Source: Ornithinimicrobium pekingense DSM 21552
GTDB taxonomy: Bacteria > Actinomycetota > Actinomycetes > Actinomycetales > Dermatophilaceae
Assembly (NCBI RefSeq): GCF_000421185.1
Contig: NZ_ATWJ01000008.1
Location: 186,001-250,000 of the forward strand
DNA: 64,000 bases
Reading direction: 5' to 3'
The position numbers were made by a program, and so were the translations under genes. Positions 20,988 to 28,752 of this stretch are shown piece after piece. The notes under the pieces are model-generated. The model was not told where the DNA came from. It saw nothing but the letters and a program-made list of their open reading frames with translations, and did no database searches. The first letter of the stretch is position 1, and every line of letters starts with the position of its first letter.

Positions 20988-21565
20988 GCCCGGGCGGCCT
21001 TCGCCGCCGCCTTCTTCTCCTTCTTGTAGGCGCGCACCTTGGTCAGCGACTCGGCACTCGTCACGTCGGCGATCGACATGTGCACCCCGTCGCGGCCGTA
21101 GTCACCCGCCGCCTCCCGCCAGCCGGGCGCCTCGAGCCCGCGCTGCTTGCCGAGGAGGGCCAGGAAGATCCGAGCCTTCTGGTCGCCGAAGCCGGGCAGC
21201 GCCTTGAGCCGCTTCAGCACCTCCTTGCCGTCCGGCTCCCCCCGCGTCCAGATCGCGGCCGTGTCGCCGTCGTAGTCGCGGACGACCGCGACCGCGAGGT
21301 CGTGCACGCGCTGGCCCATCGACCTGGGGAAGCGGTGCACGGCGGGCGGCGTGGCGCACAGGGCGATGAACTCCTCCGGGTCCGTGGCGGCGATCTGGTC
21401 GGGCTCCACCGAGCCGAGCCGCTCGACGAGCTTGCGCGGCCCGTCGAAGGCCACCTCCATGGGGATCTGCTGGTCCAGCAGCATGCCGGTGAGCAGCGCG
21501 AACGGGTGCTCGGTGAGGATGCGGTCGGCCTCCGGCTCGCCGACGAGGTGGAGGGTCTGGGTCAT
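20984..21565 (-). CDS. HhH-GPD-type base excision DNA repair glycosylase
   Basis: A 193-residue protein of the actinobacterial HhH-GPD family. Residues 24-40 (LLTGMLLDQQIPMEVAF) and the helix-hairpin-helix LKALPGFGDQKARIFLALL near residue 118 mark the fold. A Lys-rich tail (KEKKAAAKAARA) may aid DNA binding. It presumably excises damaged bases, but the damage type is unknown. It is shorter than Nth/MutY and has no FeS cluster cysteines. TACCAT stands 6 nt before the ATG. It is oddly paired in an operon with an MFS transporter. Confidence 0.85.
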   Translation of the reverse strand: MTQTLHLVGEPEADRILTEHPFALLTGMLLDQQIPMEVAFDGPRKLVERLGSVEPDQIAATDPEEFIALCATPPAVHRFPRSMGQRVHDLAVAVVRDYDGDTAAIWTRGEPDGKEVLKRLKALPGFGDQKARIFLALLGKQRGLEAPGWREAAGDYGRDGVHMSIADVTSAESLTKVRAYKKEKKAAAKAARA

Positions 21566-21621
21566 GGGCCGATGGTATGCCGAGTCGGTCGGTGAGCCGG
21601 CTGGGGTGGGCGGGCACCGCA

Positions 21622-21627
21622 TACCCT
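21622..21627 (+). promoter_or_regulatory. -10 hexamer before the small disrupted ORF
   Basis: TACCCT stands 6 nt before GTG 21634, the same leaderless layout as at intact genes in this window. Confidence 0.4.
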
Positions 21628-21633
21628 GCCGTC

Positions 21634-21818
21634 GTGTCCACACCCGACCTGCTCGCGCTCCACGGCGTCCGGGTGCTCGGGTCCGCGAGTGGATCCAGCT
21701 GTGGCACCTGGTGGTGCTGCTCGTGCCCGTGGTCCTGGCGCTCCTGCTCTACGCCGTGGTCCGGACCGGCGTCCGGCACGGCATGCAGGACCACCGAGAG
21801 GATCGCGGGACCCTCTAG
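21634..21818 (+). pseudogene. small gene with apparent frame change, possible remnant
   Basis: From GTG 21634 the frame reads MSTPDLLALHGVRVLG with strong G/C third positions. It resembles the start of a winged-helix family that begins with LLALHAVRL-type sequence (from memory). From about 21680 the G/C-biased frame is the one shifted by -1, which encodes REWIQLWHLVVLLVPVVLALL, one transmembrane helix and a charged tail ending at TAG 21816-21818. In that second frame no ATG or GTG occurs before 21711. So either a frameshift (real or a base error), a chimera left by a deletion, or two tiny genes. Its stop codon shares CTAG with the stop of the convergent MFS gene. Confidence 0.35.
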
Positions 21819-23596
21819 CCCGCGGGCGGACGGTCGGCGTGACCGACGGGCCGCACCCCCAGGCCGAGCGCGACCAGCGCCGCCAGGGCGGCCGCGACCC
21901 CCGCGCCGGTGAGGACGGTCTGCACCTGGACCACGGCGGCGTCCAGGAGCGCCTGGGTGTCGGTCGGGTCGGCCAGCCGGGCGACCTCGAGATGGAAGCG
22001 GCGCAGACCCCAGGACGTGAGCAGCGCCAGGCCGACGACCATCCCCACCATGCGCGCGACGACCACCAGCGAGCTCACCGTGCCGTGCCCGTCCTCGCGG
22101 GCGTCAGCGAGCGCGGCGTCGTTGACGGGGGCGATCGCCAGACCGATGCCGAGACCGGCACCGACCAGCGGCAGCGTGGTGGCGACGAGGTCGTCGAGGG
22201 AGGTGCGGTCCCACTGCGCCATGGCCAGGATGGACCCGGCGGCGACCGCCAGCCCGGGGGCGGCCACGACCGCCGGGCCGACCCGGCGCAGCAGCCAGCC
22301 GCCGAGCACGGCGCCGACCGGGACGGCGACGAGGAAGCGCACGAGCACCAGCGCCGCGTCGGTCTCGTCGGTGTCCTGGACCAGCCGCGAGAGGAGCGGG
22401 ACGTCGACGACCACCGCGACGATGGCCGCACCGACGAGCAGGCTCACGCCCAGGGCCGGCCACACGCGTCGGCGCACGACTCCCGCGGGGACCAGGGGGT
22501 CGCGGGCGGCGCGCTGGCGCACCAGGAAGGCGACCGTCGCCAGCGCGGCCAGCGGCAGCAGCCACAGCCCCCAGGCGCCCAGCACCTCGGTCTCCGGGTC
22601 CGCGGTCGAGAAGGTCAGCACCACCGCGCCCAGCGCGACCGCCACGAAGGTTGCACCGAGCAGGTCGGCCCGCAGCAGCAGCGGCAGCCACCGACGCGCG
22701 GTGAGGGCCGCGAGCACGAGCCAGGCGAGCCCGGCTGCCGCACCCACGGGGGTGAGGGCCCGCGAGCCCGACCCCGGCTCGAACGGCACGAAGGGCCCGC
22801 CCAGCGCGATCGAGGTGGTCAGCGCCTCCGGCGCCCACAGCGCCAGGGTCGTCAGCAGGGCGGCGACCGCCGTGAGCAGGTATGCCGTGAGCGTGGCGGC
22901 GCGGGGACGGGCGCGGCTGCGATGGGCGTCCTGCAGCGGGACCTGGTTCTGGGAGCCGGTTCGAACCGGCTGCGAGAACCCCGTCCGGCTCTCGGTGGGC
23001 ACCCCGAGCAGCCAGACCGCCACGAGGCAGGCCAGGCCCAGCACGACGTTGAGCCAGAAGATCTCGCGCCACCCGGCCACGGCCAGCACCAGCGCGCCGA
23101 GCAGCGGGCCCAGCACCGAGCCGAGCTCCTGCACCCCGCCGACGACGCCGAGCGGCATACCCCGCCGGCCGGGGGGCCACAGGTCGGCGACGAGCGCGAG
23201 GGTCGCGGGCACCAGACCGCCTCCGCCCAGCCCCTGCAGGAACCGGCCGCCGACCATGACCGGCAGCTCGACCGCCGCCGCGGTCACCGCCGATCCGACG
23301 ACGAAGACCACCAGGCACCACAGCAGGATCCGGCGGCGGTCGACGAGGTCGGAGAGGCGGCCGATGAGCGGCAGCACGGCGATGTAGCCGAGCAGGAAGC
23401 CGGAGATGATGGGCGTGGCCCGCTGCAGCGACTCGATGCCGACACCGACGCCGGCCATCATGTCGGTCAGCGCCAGCACGACCACATAGGTGTCGGCCGC
23501 CGCGAGCGCCACCGCCAGCGCCGCCACGCTCAGCAGCCCGCGGGCGCCGCGCGTCACCGGGGCCGTCCGCGTGGCCGCCGTCCGCCCCCGCGTCAC
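21815..23596 (-). CDS. 14-helix MFS transporter, P55/Rv1410-like, partner of LprG
   Basis: A DHA2-type major facilitator of about 593 residues with roughly 14 transmembrane helices. GGRFLQGLGGGGLVPATLALVADLWP is the motif C-like helix 5 region, and RLSDLVDRRRILLW is motif A. It follows the LprG-type lipoprotein gene with a 1-nt gap. In mycobacteria the lprG-p55 (Rv1411c-Rv1410c) pair exports triacylglycerides, so the same job is proposed here by context. The start is GTG 23596 or GTG 23626; the latter overlaps lprG by 29 nt. The loop after helix 6 carries a large palindrome in the DNA (22945-22980). Confidence 0.85.
   Translation of the reverse strand: MTRGRTAATRTAPVTRGARGLLSVAALAVALAAADTYVVVLALTDMMAGVGVGIESLQRATPIISGFLLGYIAVLPLIGRLSDLVDRRRILLWCLVVFVVGSAVTAAAVELPVMVGGRFLQGLGGGGLVPATLALVADLWPPGRRGMPLGVVGGVQELGSVLGPLLGALVLAVAGWREIFWLNVVLGLACLVAVWLLGVPTESRTGFSQPVRTGSQNQVPLQDAHRSRARPRAATLTAYLLTAVAALLTTLALWAPEALTTSIALGGPFVPFEPGSGSRALTPVGAAAGLAWLVLAALTARRWLPLLLRADLLGATFVAVALGAVVLTFSTADPETEVLGAWGLWLLPLAALATVAFLVRQRAARDPLVPAGVVRRRVWPALGVSLLVGAAIVAVVVDVPLLSRLVQDTDETDAALVLVRFLVAVPVGAVLGGWLLRRVGPAVVAAPGLAVAAGSILAMAQWDRTSLDDLVATTLPLVGAGLGIGLAIAPVNDAALADAREDGHGTVSSLVVVARMVGMVVGLALLTSWGLRRFHLEVARLADPTDTQALLDAAVVQVQTVLTGAGVAAALAALVALGLGVRPVGHADRPPAG
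22945..22980. repeat. 36-bp interrupted palindrome inside a coding region
   Basis: The core AGCCGGTTCGAACCGGCT (22954-22971) is an 18-bp perfect palindrome. GGTTCT (22945-22950) and AGAACC (22975-22980) extend it beyond a 3-nt mismatch on each side. It encodes a hydrophilic inter-domain loop of the MFS protein (SQPVRTGSQ region). Confidence 0.8.
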
Positions 23597-23597
23597 G

Positions 23598-24314
23598 TCA
23601 GGGCCGGGTGACGGTGACCGGCGCACCGTAGCTGTCGAGGGTCACCGTGTAGGTGGACGTCGCCGGCGGGTAGAAGGGGCCGGTGATCTCGACGGTCCGC
23701 ACCTGCCAGCTCTCCTCGACCAGCGCGTAGGTGACGTCGAACGGTGAGGAGGCGTCACCGGCCAGCAGCAGGTCGGTGACGGTCTCGCCCGGCAGCGTGC
23801 CGGTGACCTCCTGCACCGTCTCGGCGCCGGCCCGTGCGCGCTGCCCGAACTGCGGGTCCTGTGTCTGCGGGAGCAGCCCCACCAGCCCGGCCTCGGGGTC
23901 GAAGAGCGTGGCGGGGTCCGGCACGCCCAGGTCGGCCGGGTCGGTCCGCACGTGGGCGGGGGCGAAGGGCAGCTTGACCCACAGCTCGCCGTCGAGGGCG
24001 ACGGTCGGCACGTCGGCCTGGATCCCGGCCAGCCGGGCCGTGATCGTGCCGGTGAAGGCGGGCGGCTCCATCGTGCCCTCCCCGACGGCGCTGATGATGT
24101 AGCTGCTCTCGTCCTCGGGCAGGTCCGTGCCGGTCAGCGCCAGGTGGACCGAGCCCGCGTCGACGAGCACGCCGCGGGCCTGCTCGAGCCGGTCGGCGGC
24201 GGTCGGCTCCGCGGTCGTGGGCGCCGCGTCCTCCCCGCCCCCGTCGCAGGCGCTCAGGAGCAGGGCGGCGCCGGTCACGACGAGCGCGGCCAGCGACCGC
24301 CTGGAGGGACTCAT
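23598..24314 (-). CDS. lprG: LppX/LprAFG-family lipoprotein, LprG-like
   Basis: A 238-residue lipoprotein. A signal peptide ends in the lipobox LLSAC with acylated Cys23, followed by a short acidic linker and the LppX_LprAFG fold, seen in ARGVLVDAGSVHLALTG, DGELWVKLPFAP and WQVRTVEITGPFYPP. In mycobacteria LprG binds triacylated lipids and works with the MFS exporter P55. The MFS gene here starts 1 nt after this stop, so the pair is conserved. CATACT stands 7 nt before the ATG (24322-24327), so it has its own leaderless promoter downstream of pstB. Gene symbol by family and context. Confidence 0.8.
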   Translation of the reverse strand: MSPSRRSLAALVVTGAALLLSACDGGGEDAAPTTAEPTAADRLEQARGVLVDAGSVHLALTGTDLPEDESSYIISAVGEGTMEPPAFTGTITARLAGIQADVPTVALDGELWVKLPFAPAHVRTDPADLGVPDPATLFDPEAGLVGLLPQTQDPQFGQRARAGAETVQEVTGTLPGETVTDLLLAGDASSPFDVTYALVEESWQVRTVEITGPFYPPATSTYTVTLDSYGAPVTVTRP

Positions 24315-24345
24315 GCGGCCCAGTATGGCGTGCCGGTCGCCCCGG

Positions 24346-25125
24346 TCAGCCGAAGCGGCCGGAGATGTAGTCCTCGGTGGCCTTCTGGCTGGGGTTGTTG
24401 AAGATCGTCTGCGTGGTGTCGAACTCCACGAGCTGGCCGGGCTGGCCGGTCGCCTTGAGGTTGAAGAACCCCGTCTTGTCCGAGACGCGCGCCGCCTGCT
24501 GCATGTTGTGCGTGACGATAACGACGGTGTAGTCGGACTTGAGGTCGTTGATGAGGTCCTCGATCGCCAGGGTCGAGATGGGGTCCAGGGCCGAGCAGGG
24601 CTCGTCCATGAGGATCACCTCGGGCTGGATCGCGATCGCACGCGCGATGCACAGGCGCTGCTGCTGACCGCCGGACAGGCCCGACCCGGGCTTGTCGAGG
24701 CGGTCCTTGACCTCGTTCCACAGGTTGGCCCCGCGCAGGGCGCGCTCGGTGAGCTCGTCCGCCGCCGAGGAGGAGATGCGCCTGGCGTTGAGGCGCACGC
24801 CGGCCAGGACGTTCTCCTTGATCGACATCGTGGGGAAGGGGTTGGGCCGCTGGAAGACCATGCCGACCTGGCGGCGGACGTCGACCGGGTCGACGCCCTT
24901 GCCGTAGAGGTTCTGGCCGTCGATGAGCACCTCGCCCTCGACGCGCGCACCGGGGATGACCTCGTGCATGCGGTTGAGGGTGCGCAGGAAGGTCGACTTG
25001 CCGCAGCCCGAGGGGCCGATGAAGGCGGTGACCGACCGGGGCTCGATGGTCATGGAGACACCCTTGACGGCATGGAAGTCGCCGTAGTAGATGTCGAGGT
25101 CCTTGACGTCGATTCGCTTGGACAT
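24346..25125 (-). CDS. pstB: phosphate ABC transporter ATP-binding protein
   Basis: The 259-residue ATPase of the high-affinity phosphate importer. It has Walker [10 protein letters not shown], the signature [14 protein letters not shown], Walker [14 protein letters not shown] and the switch His in [10 protein letters not shown]. The C terminus [18 protein letters not shown] is characteristic of PstB. It is the last gene of the pstS-pstC-pstA-pstB operon, 29 nt after pstA. No phoU lies next to it in this window. Confidence 0.97.
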   Translation of the reverse strand: MSKRIDVKDLDIYYGDFHAVKGVSMTIEPRSVTAFIGPSGCGKSTFLRTLNRMHEVIPGARVEGEVLIDGQNLYGKGVDPVDVRRQVGMVFQRPNPFPTMSIKENVLAGVRLNARRISSSAADELTERALRGANLWNEVKDRLDKPGSGLSGGQQQRLCIARAIAIQPEVILMDEPCSALDPISTLAIEDLINDLKSDYTVVIVTHNMQQAARVSDKTGFFNLKATGQPGQLVEFDTTQTIFNNPSQKATEDYISGRFG

Positions 25126-25154
25126 GAGGTGTGGGTCTCTCCTGGGGCAGGGGG

Positions 25155-26312
25155 TCAGCGGCCGGTCTTCGGCGCGAACATCTTGGCGATGAGGCGGGCC
25201 AGCAGGTTGAGCGCGACGACGATGAGGACCAGCAGCAGGGCTGCGGCCCACGCGCGCTCCAGGCTGGGCTCCCGCACGGCGGGGCTGAGCGGCTTGGTGA
25301 ACATGTAGTAGGCGTAGACCGCGAGGGTGTTCATCGGGCCCTCGAAGGCGTTCAGGCTCAGCCCGCGGGCGTAGCCGATGGCCACGAGCAGCGGGGCCGT
25401 CTCACCGATGACGCGGGCGATGGCCAAAGTGATGCCGGAGGCCAGGCCGGAGGCGGCGGTCGGCAGGACGACCTTGGCGATCGTGCGCCACTGCGGCACG
25501 CCGAGGGCCAGCGACGCCTCGCGCAGCTCGTTGGGGACGATGCGCAGCATCTCCTCGGAGTTGCGCACGACGGTGGGGATCATCAGCACCGACAGCGCGA
25601 TCGCCCCGGCGATGCCCATCTTCGCGTCGCGCGGGCCGAAGAGCTGCACGAAGAGCGCGAACGCGAACAGGCCGGCCACGATCGAGGGGATGCCGGTCAT
25701 CACGTCGACGAAGAAGCGGATCCAGCGCGAGAGCGGGTTGCGGCCGCCGTACTCCACGAGGTAGATCGCGGTGAACAGGCCGATCGGCACCGAGATCAGC
25801 GTGGCCAGCCCGGTGATGATCAGCGTGCCGACGATCGCGTGGTACGCACCTCCGACGAACGGCCCGACACCCTCGGCGTAGTCCTGGTCGTGCAGCCCGG
25901 TGACGCCGTTCATCGTCTGGTTGAGGAAGGACGGGTCGAAGGCCCGGCCGGCACCCTGGGCCACGACTGTCCACAGCAACGAGGCCAGCGGCACGATCGC
26001 GCACACGAAGGCGAAGTAGACGAGGGCGCGCAGCACCTGGTCCACCGCCACCCGCGGCCCGCCGAGGTGGCGGTACACCGCATACACGGCGCCGAGGTAG
26101 CCGACGAAGGACAGCACCAGGGCGAGGGCGACGTGCATGTCGAGGCCGAGCCGCAGGACGACCGCGAGCACGAGCGCACCGAGCGCCAGCAGCAGCGCCG
26201 GACGCCCCGTGGTGGGGCGCACGCGTGAGAGCACGACGCCCTCGACGTCCTCCAGGCGGGACCGCTGCACGTCGCCCTGCGGGGTCTGCGGGGTCTGGGT
26301 CTGGATGCTCAT
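25155..26312 (-). CDS. pstA: phosphate ABC transporter permease PstA
   Basis: A 385-residue permease. The C-terminal two-thirds is the BPD transmembrane domain with the EAA-type loop [23 protein letters not shown] and six helices. The N terminus is extended by about 80 residues with two extra hydrophobic segments ([14 protein letters not shown] and [14 protein letters not shown]), so the protein is longer than the E. coli form (about 296 residues). The ATG at 26310-26312 shares one base with the pstC stop (TGATG). It forms the channel with PstC. Confidence 0.95.
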   Translation of the reverse strand: MSIQTQTPQTPQGDVQRSRLEDVEGVVLSRVRPTTGRPALLLALGALVLAVVLRLGLDMHVALALVLSFVGYLGAVYAVYRHLGGPRVAVDQVLRALVYFAFVCAIVPLASLLWTVVAQGAGRAFDPSFLNQTMNGVTGLHDQDYAEGVGPFVGGAYHAIVGTLIITGLATLISVPIGLFTAIYLVEYGGRNPLSRWIRFFVDVMTGIPSIVAGLFAFALFVQLFGPRDAKMGIAGAIALSVLMIPTVVRNSEEMLRIVPNELREASLALGVPQWRTIAKVVLPTAASGLASGITLAIARVIGETAPLLVAIGYARGLSLNAFEGPMNTLAVYAYYMFTKPLSPAVREPSLERAWAAALLLVLIVVALNLLARLIAKMFAPKTGR

Positions 26313-27253
26313 CAGTTGGCTCCGGAGAACTCGGCACGGCGGTCGACGATCCAGCGCGCGAAGAGGTTGACGGCCAGGGTGATCACGAAGAGCACCAGGC
26401 CGGCGGCGATCAGCTCGGACAGGCGCAGGCCCGCGGCCTCGGGGAAGTTGAGGGCGATCTCGGCCGGGATGGTGGCGTTGCCGGCACCGATGAAGTTCCA
26501 CGAGAACACGCCCGGGGCGAGGATGATGGCCACGGCCATGGTCTCACCGAGCGCGCGTCCCAGGCCGAGCATCGTGCCGCCGATCACGCCAGGCATGCCG
26601 AAGGGCAGGACCGCGGTGCGGATCATCTCCCACTTCGTGGCCCCCAGGGCGAGGGCGGCCTCCTCGTGCAGGCGGGGGGTCTGGAGGAAGACCTCGCGCG
26701 AGACCGAGGTGATGATCGGCAGGATCATCACGGCGAGCACGATCGAGGCCGTCATCAGGGTCCGGCCGGTCGCCGAGGCGTCGCCGAAGATGGGGATCCA
26801 GCCGAGGTTCTGCGAGAGCCACTCGTAGAGCGGGCCGAGCCGGGGTGCGAAGACGGCCATGCCCCACATGCCGAAGACCACGGACGGCACGGCCGCGAGC
26901 AGGTCGATGACGAAGCCGATCCCGTTGCCCAGTCGACGTGGCGCGTAGTGGGAGACGAACAGGGCGATGCCGATCGCCACCGGCGTCCCCAGCAGCATCG
27001 CGATGACGGAGGCGACCACGGTGCCGAACACCAGGGGCCAGACGTAGGCGAAGAAGCCTTCCCCGCCGCTGATCTCCTCCGCGGGCGCGGTCAGTGCCGG
27101 GACCGCCTCCATCACCAGGAAGAAGGCGACGCCGGCCAGGATCAGCAGGATCAGGACGGCGGAGCCGAGGGAGGCGCCGTTGAAGAGGATGTCACCCGGA
27201 CGGCGGACGGCCGTCGAGGACGAGCGCGCACGCCGCGTGGCAGGGGCGTTCAT
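26312..27253 (-). CDS. pstC: phosphate ABC transporter permease PstC
   Basis: A 313-residue permease with about six transmembrane helices. The conserved cytoplasmic loop is RLHEEAALALGATKWEMIRTAVLP, followed by GLGRALGETMAVAI, both typical of PstC. The N-terminal 20 residues are basic and cytoplasmic. The ATG at 27251-27253 follows an AAGGAA-type RBS. A strong hairpin separates it from pstS, as expected if PstS is made in excess over the membrane subunits. Confidence 0.95.
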   Translation of the reverse strand: MNAPATRRARSSSTAVRRPGDILFNGASLGSAVLILLILAGVAFFLVMEAVPALTAPAEEISGGEGFFAYVWPLVFGTVVASVIAMLLGTPVAIGIALFVSHYAPRRLGNGIGFVIDLLAAVPSVVFGMWGMAVFAPRLGPLYEWLSQNLGWIPIFGDASATGRTLMTASIVLAVMILPIITSVSREVFLQTPRLHEEAALALGATKWEMIRTAVLPFGMPGVIGGTMLGLGRALGETMAVAIILAPGVFSWNFIGAGNATIPAEIALNFPEAAGLRLSELIAAGLVLFVITLAVNLFARWIVDRRAEFSGAN

Positions 27254-27293
27254 GAAGTTCCTTCGGGACAGGGACAGACGGGCGGAACGGCAC

Positions 27294-27330
27294 GACCGGC
27301 GGTCGTCGTCATCATCGACGACCGCCGGTC
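27294..27330 (-). terminator. 15-bp hairpin between pstS and pstC
   Basis: Arms 27294-27308 and 27316-27330 pair perfectly around a 7-nt loop, 24 nt after the pstS stop. It probably terminates most transcripts after pstS, or protects the pstS mRNA 3' end, while read-through supplies pstCAB. Confidence 0.75.
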
Positions 27331-27354
27331 CATGCTGACACGAGGGCTCAGCGG

Positions 27355-28485
27355 TCAGCCACCCTGGATGGAGTCGATGAGGTTCGTGGCCTTCTCGCGC
27401 AGCTCCTCGGAGATCGGCGCGGAGCCGGCCGCCTCCGAGGCCGCCGTCTGGCCGTCCTCCGAGACGACGTAGGTCAGGAAGTCCTTGACCGCGTTGGCAC
27501 GGTCGGCGTCGTCGTAGCTGGAGCACGCGATGTGATAGCTGACCAGCACGATCGGGTAGGCGCCCGAGGCGGTGGTGTCGCGGGCCAGCTCGAGGGCCAG
27601 GTCGCCCTCCACCCCGGTGTCGGCCGGCTCGGAGGCGTCGACCACCTTGGCCGCGGCCTCCGGCGAGAACTCGACGAAGTCCTCCCCGACACCGATCGCG
27701 GCGGACTGGCCGGTGACCACCGAGGCGTCGGCGTAGCCGATGGTCCCCTCGGTGGAGTTGATCACCTGGATGACGCCGGTGTTCTGCGCGGCGGCCTCGG
27801 CGGGCACCGGCCAGGCCTTGTCGGCCTCGTGCGGCCAGGCGTCCGGCGCCGCGGCGGAGAGGTACTCCATGAAGTTCTCGGTCGTGCCCGAGTCGTCGGA
27901 GCGGTGGACGACCGTGATCTCCGTGGCAGGCAGCTCGGCGCCGGGGTTGTCCGCGGCGATCGCCGGGTCGTCCCAGGTGGTGATGTCCTGGTTCATGATC
28001 TTCGCCAGGGTCTCCGGGGTGAGCTGCAGGCCGTCGACACCGGGCAGGTTGTAGGGCACGGCGACCGGGGAGATGTAGACCGGGATGTGGTAGGCGCCCC
28101 CCGGGCCGCAGACCTCCTTGACCGCCTCGCGCTCCTCCTCGTCCAGGTAGGCGTCGGAGCCGGCGAAGTCGACGGCACCGGCGATGAGGTTCTCGCGGCC
28201 GCCGCCGGAGCCGATGGAGTCGTACTGCACGGTGACGCCCGGCTGCACGGCCTGGTAGCCGGCGATCCAGGCGGTCATCGCGGCCTCCTGGGAGGAGGCG
28301 CCGGAGGCCTTGACGTCGCCGGAGAGCTGGCCGGAGGCGTCACCCTCGGTCTCGGACGCCTGCTCCTGGCCGCCGTCGTCGGCGCCGGAGGCGGGGGTGG
28401 TGGGGCTGTCGTCGCCGCAGGCGGCGAGCACGAGGCTGGCCGTCATCGCGATCACGACGGTGGGGCCAAGGCGGTGCAGCTTCAC
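27355..28485 (-). CDS. pstS: phosphate-binding lipoprotein PstS
   Basis: The 376-residue extracytoplasmic phosphate receptor. A signal peptide ends at the lipobox LVLAAC (Cys23), and a Gly/Asp/Glu-rich linker follows. The phosphate-binding residues lie in KASGASSQEAAM, GSGGGRENLIAGAVDFAGSDA and HRSDDSGTTENF, as in known PstS proteins. It starts with GTG at 28485 after a GAGAGG-type RBS. A PHO box lies upstream. This is the first gene of the pst operon. Confidence 0.96.
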   Translation of the reverse strand: MKLHRLGPTVVIAMTASLVLAACGDDSPTTPASGADDGGQEQASETEGDASGQLSGDVKASGASSQEAAMTAWIAGYQAVQPGVTVQYDSIGSGGGRENLIAGAVDFAGSDAYLDEEEREAVKEVCGPGGAYHIPVYISPVAVPYNLPGVDGLQLTPETLAKIMNQDITTWDDPAIAADNPGAELPATEITVVHRSDDSGTTENFMEYLSAAAPDAWPHEADKAWPVPAEAAAQNTGVIQVINSTEGTIGYADASVVTGQSAAIGVGEDFVEFSPEAAAKVVDASEPADTGVEGDLALELARDTTASGAYPIVLVSYHIACSSYDDADRANAVKDFLTYVVSEDGQTAASEAAGSAPISEELREKATNLIDSIQGG

Positions 28486-28587
28486 TTGACGAACCTCTCT
28501 TCACGGATGGCTGGGTGGTGGCACGCCGGTCCCCCGCACGGGTCGGGGGGTGGTGTGTGGTGCCGGCGGCGCTGCCTACCGAGACCG

Positions 28588-28593
28588 AACGTA
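28588..28593 (-). promoter_or_regulatory. putative pstS -10 hexamer
   Basis: On the minus strand this reads TACGTT, a TANNNT hexamer, about 100 nt before the GTG and 27 bp downstream of the PHO box. Confidence 0.4.
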
Positions 28594-28620
28594 GGAAGGT
28601 CAGGTGACCCGAAGAGGCGG

Positions 28621-28642
28621 AGCGGGTGAACGGTCCGTGAAC
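28621..28642 (-). promoter_or_regulatory. PHO box, two 11-bp direct repeat units
   Basis: On the minus strand the units GTTCACGGACC and GTTCACCCGCT follow each other directly. This matches the actinobacterial PhoP consensus of 11-bp repeats starting GTTCAC, upstream of pstS. Confidence 0.75.
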
Positions 28643-28679
28643 GAGCGACGAATGTCGGTCGACCGACCCTGGACAGGCC

Positions 28680-28713
28680 GACGGCCCGGCCCCCGCGTGG
28701 GGACCGGGCCGTC
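28680..28713 (-). terminator. clpB terminator hairpin
   Basis: Arms around 28680-28694 and 28699-28713 form a 14-bp stem with one bulged A and a 4-5-nt loop, 40 nt beyond the clpB stop. Confidence 0.65.
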
Positions 28714-28752
28714 GCCGGCCGTGCCGGGTATGCCGTGCGCGGGCAGCCGCGC

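Noticed and set aside
22954-22971. tRNA T-arm-like GGTTCGAACC as part of a tRNA or attachment site
   Set aside because: No acceptor, D or anticodon arm surrounds it, the loop is 6 nt in a perfect palindrome, and it lies in frame inside an MFS gene.
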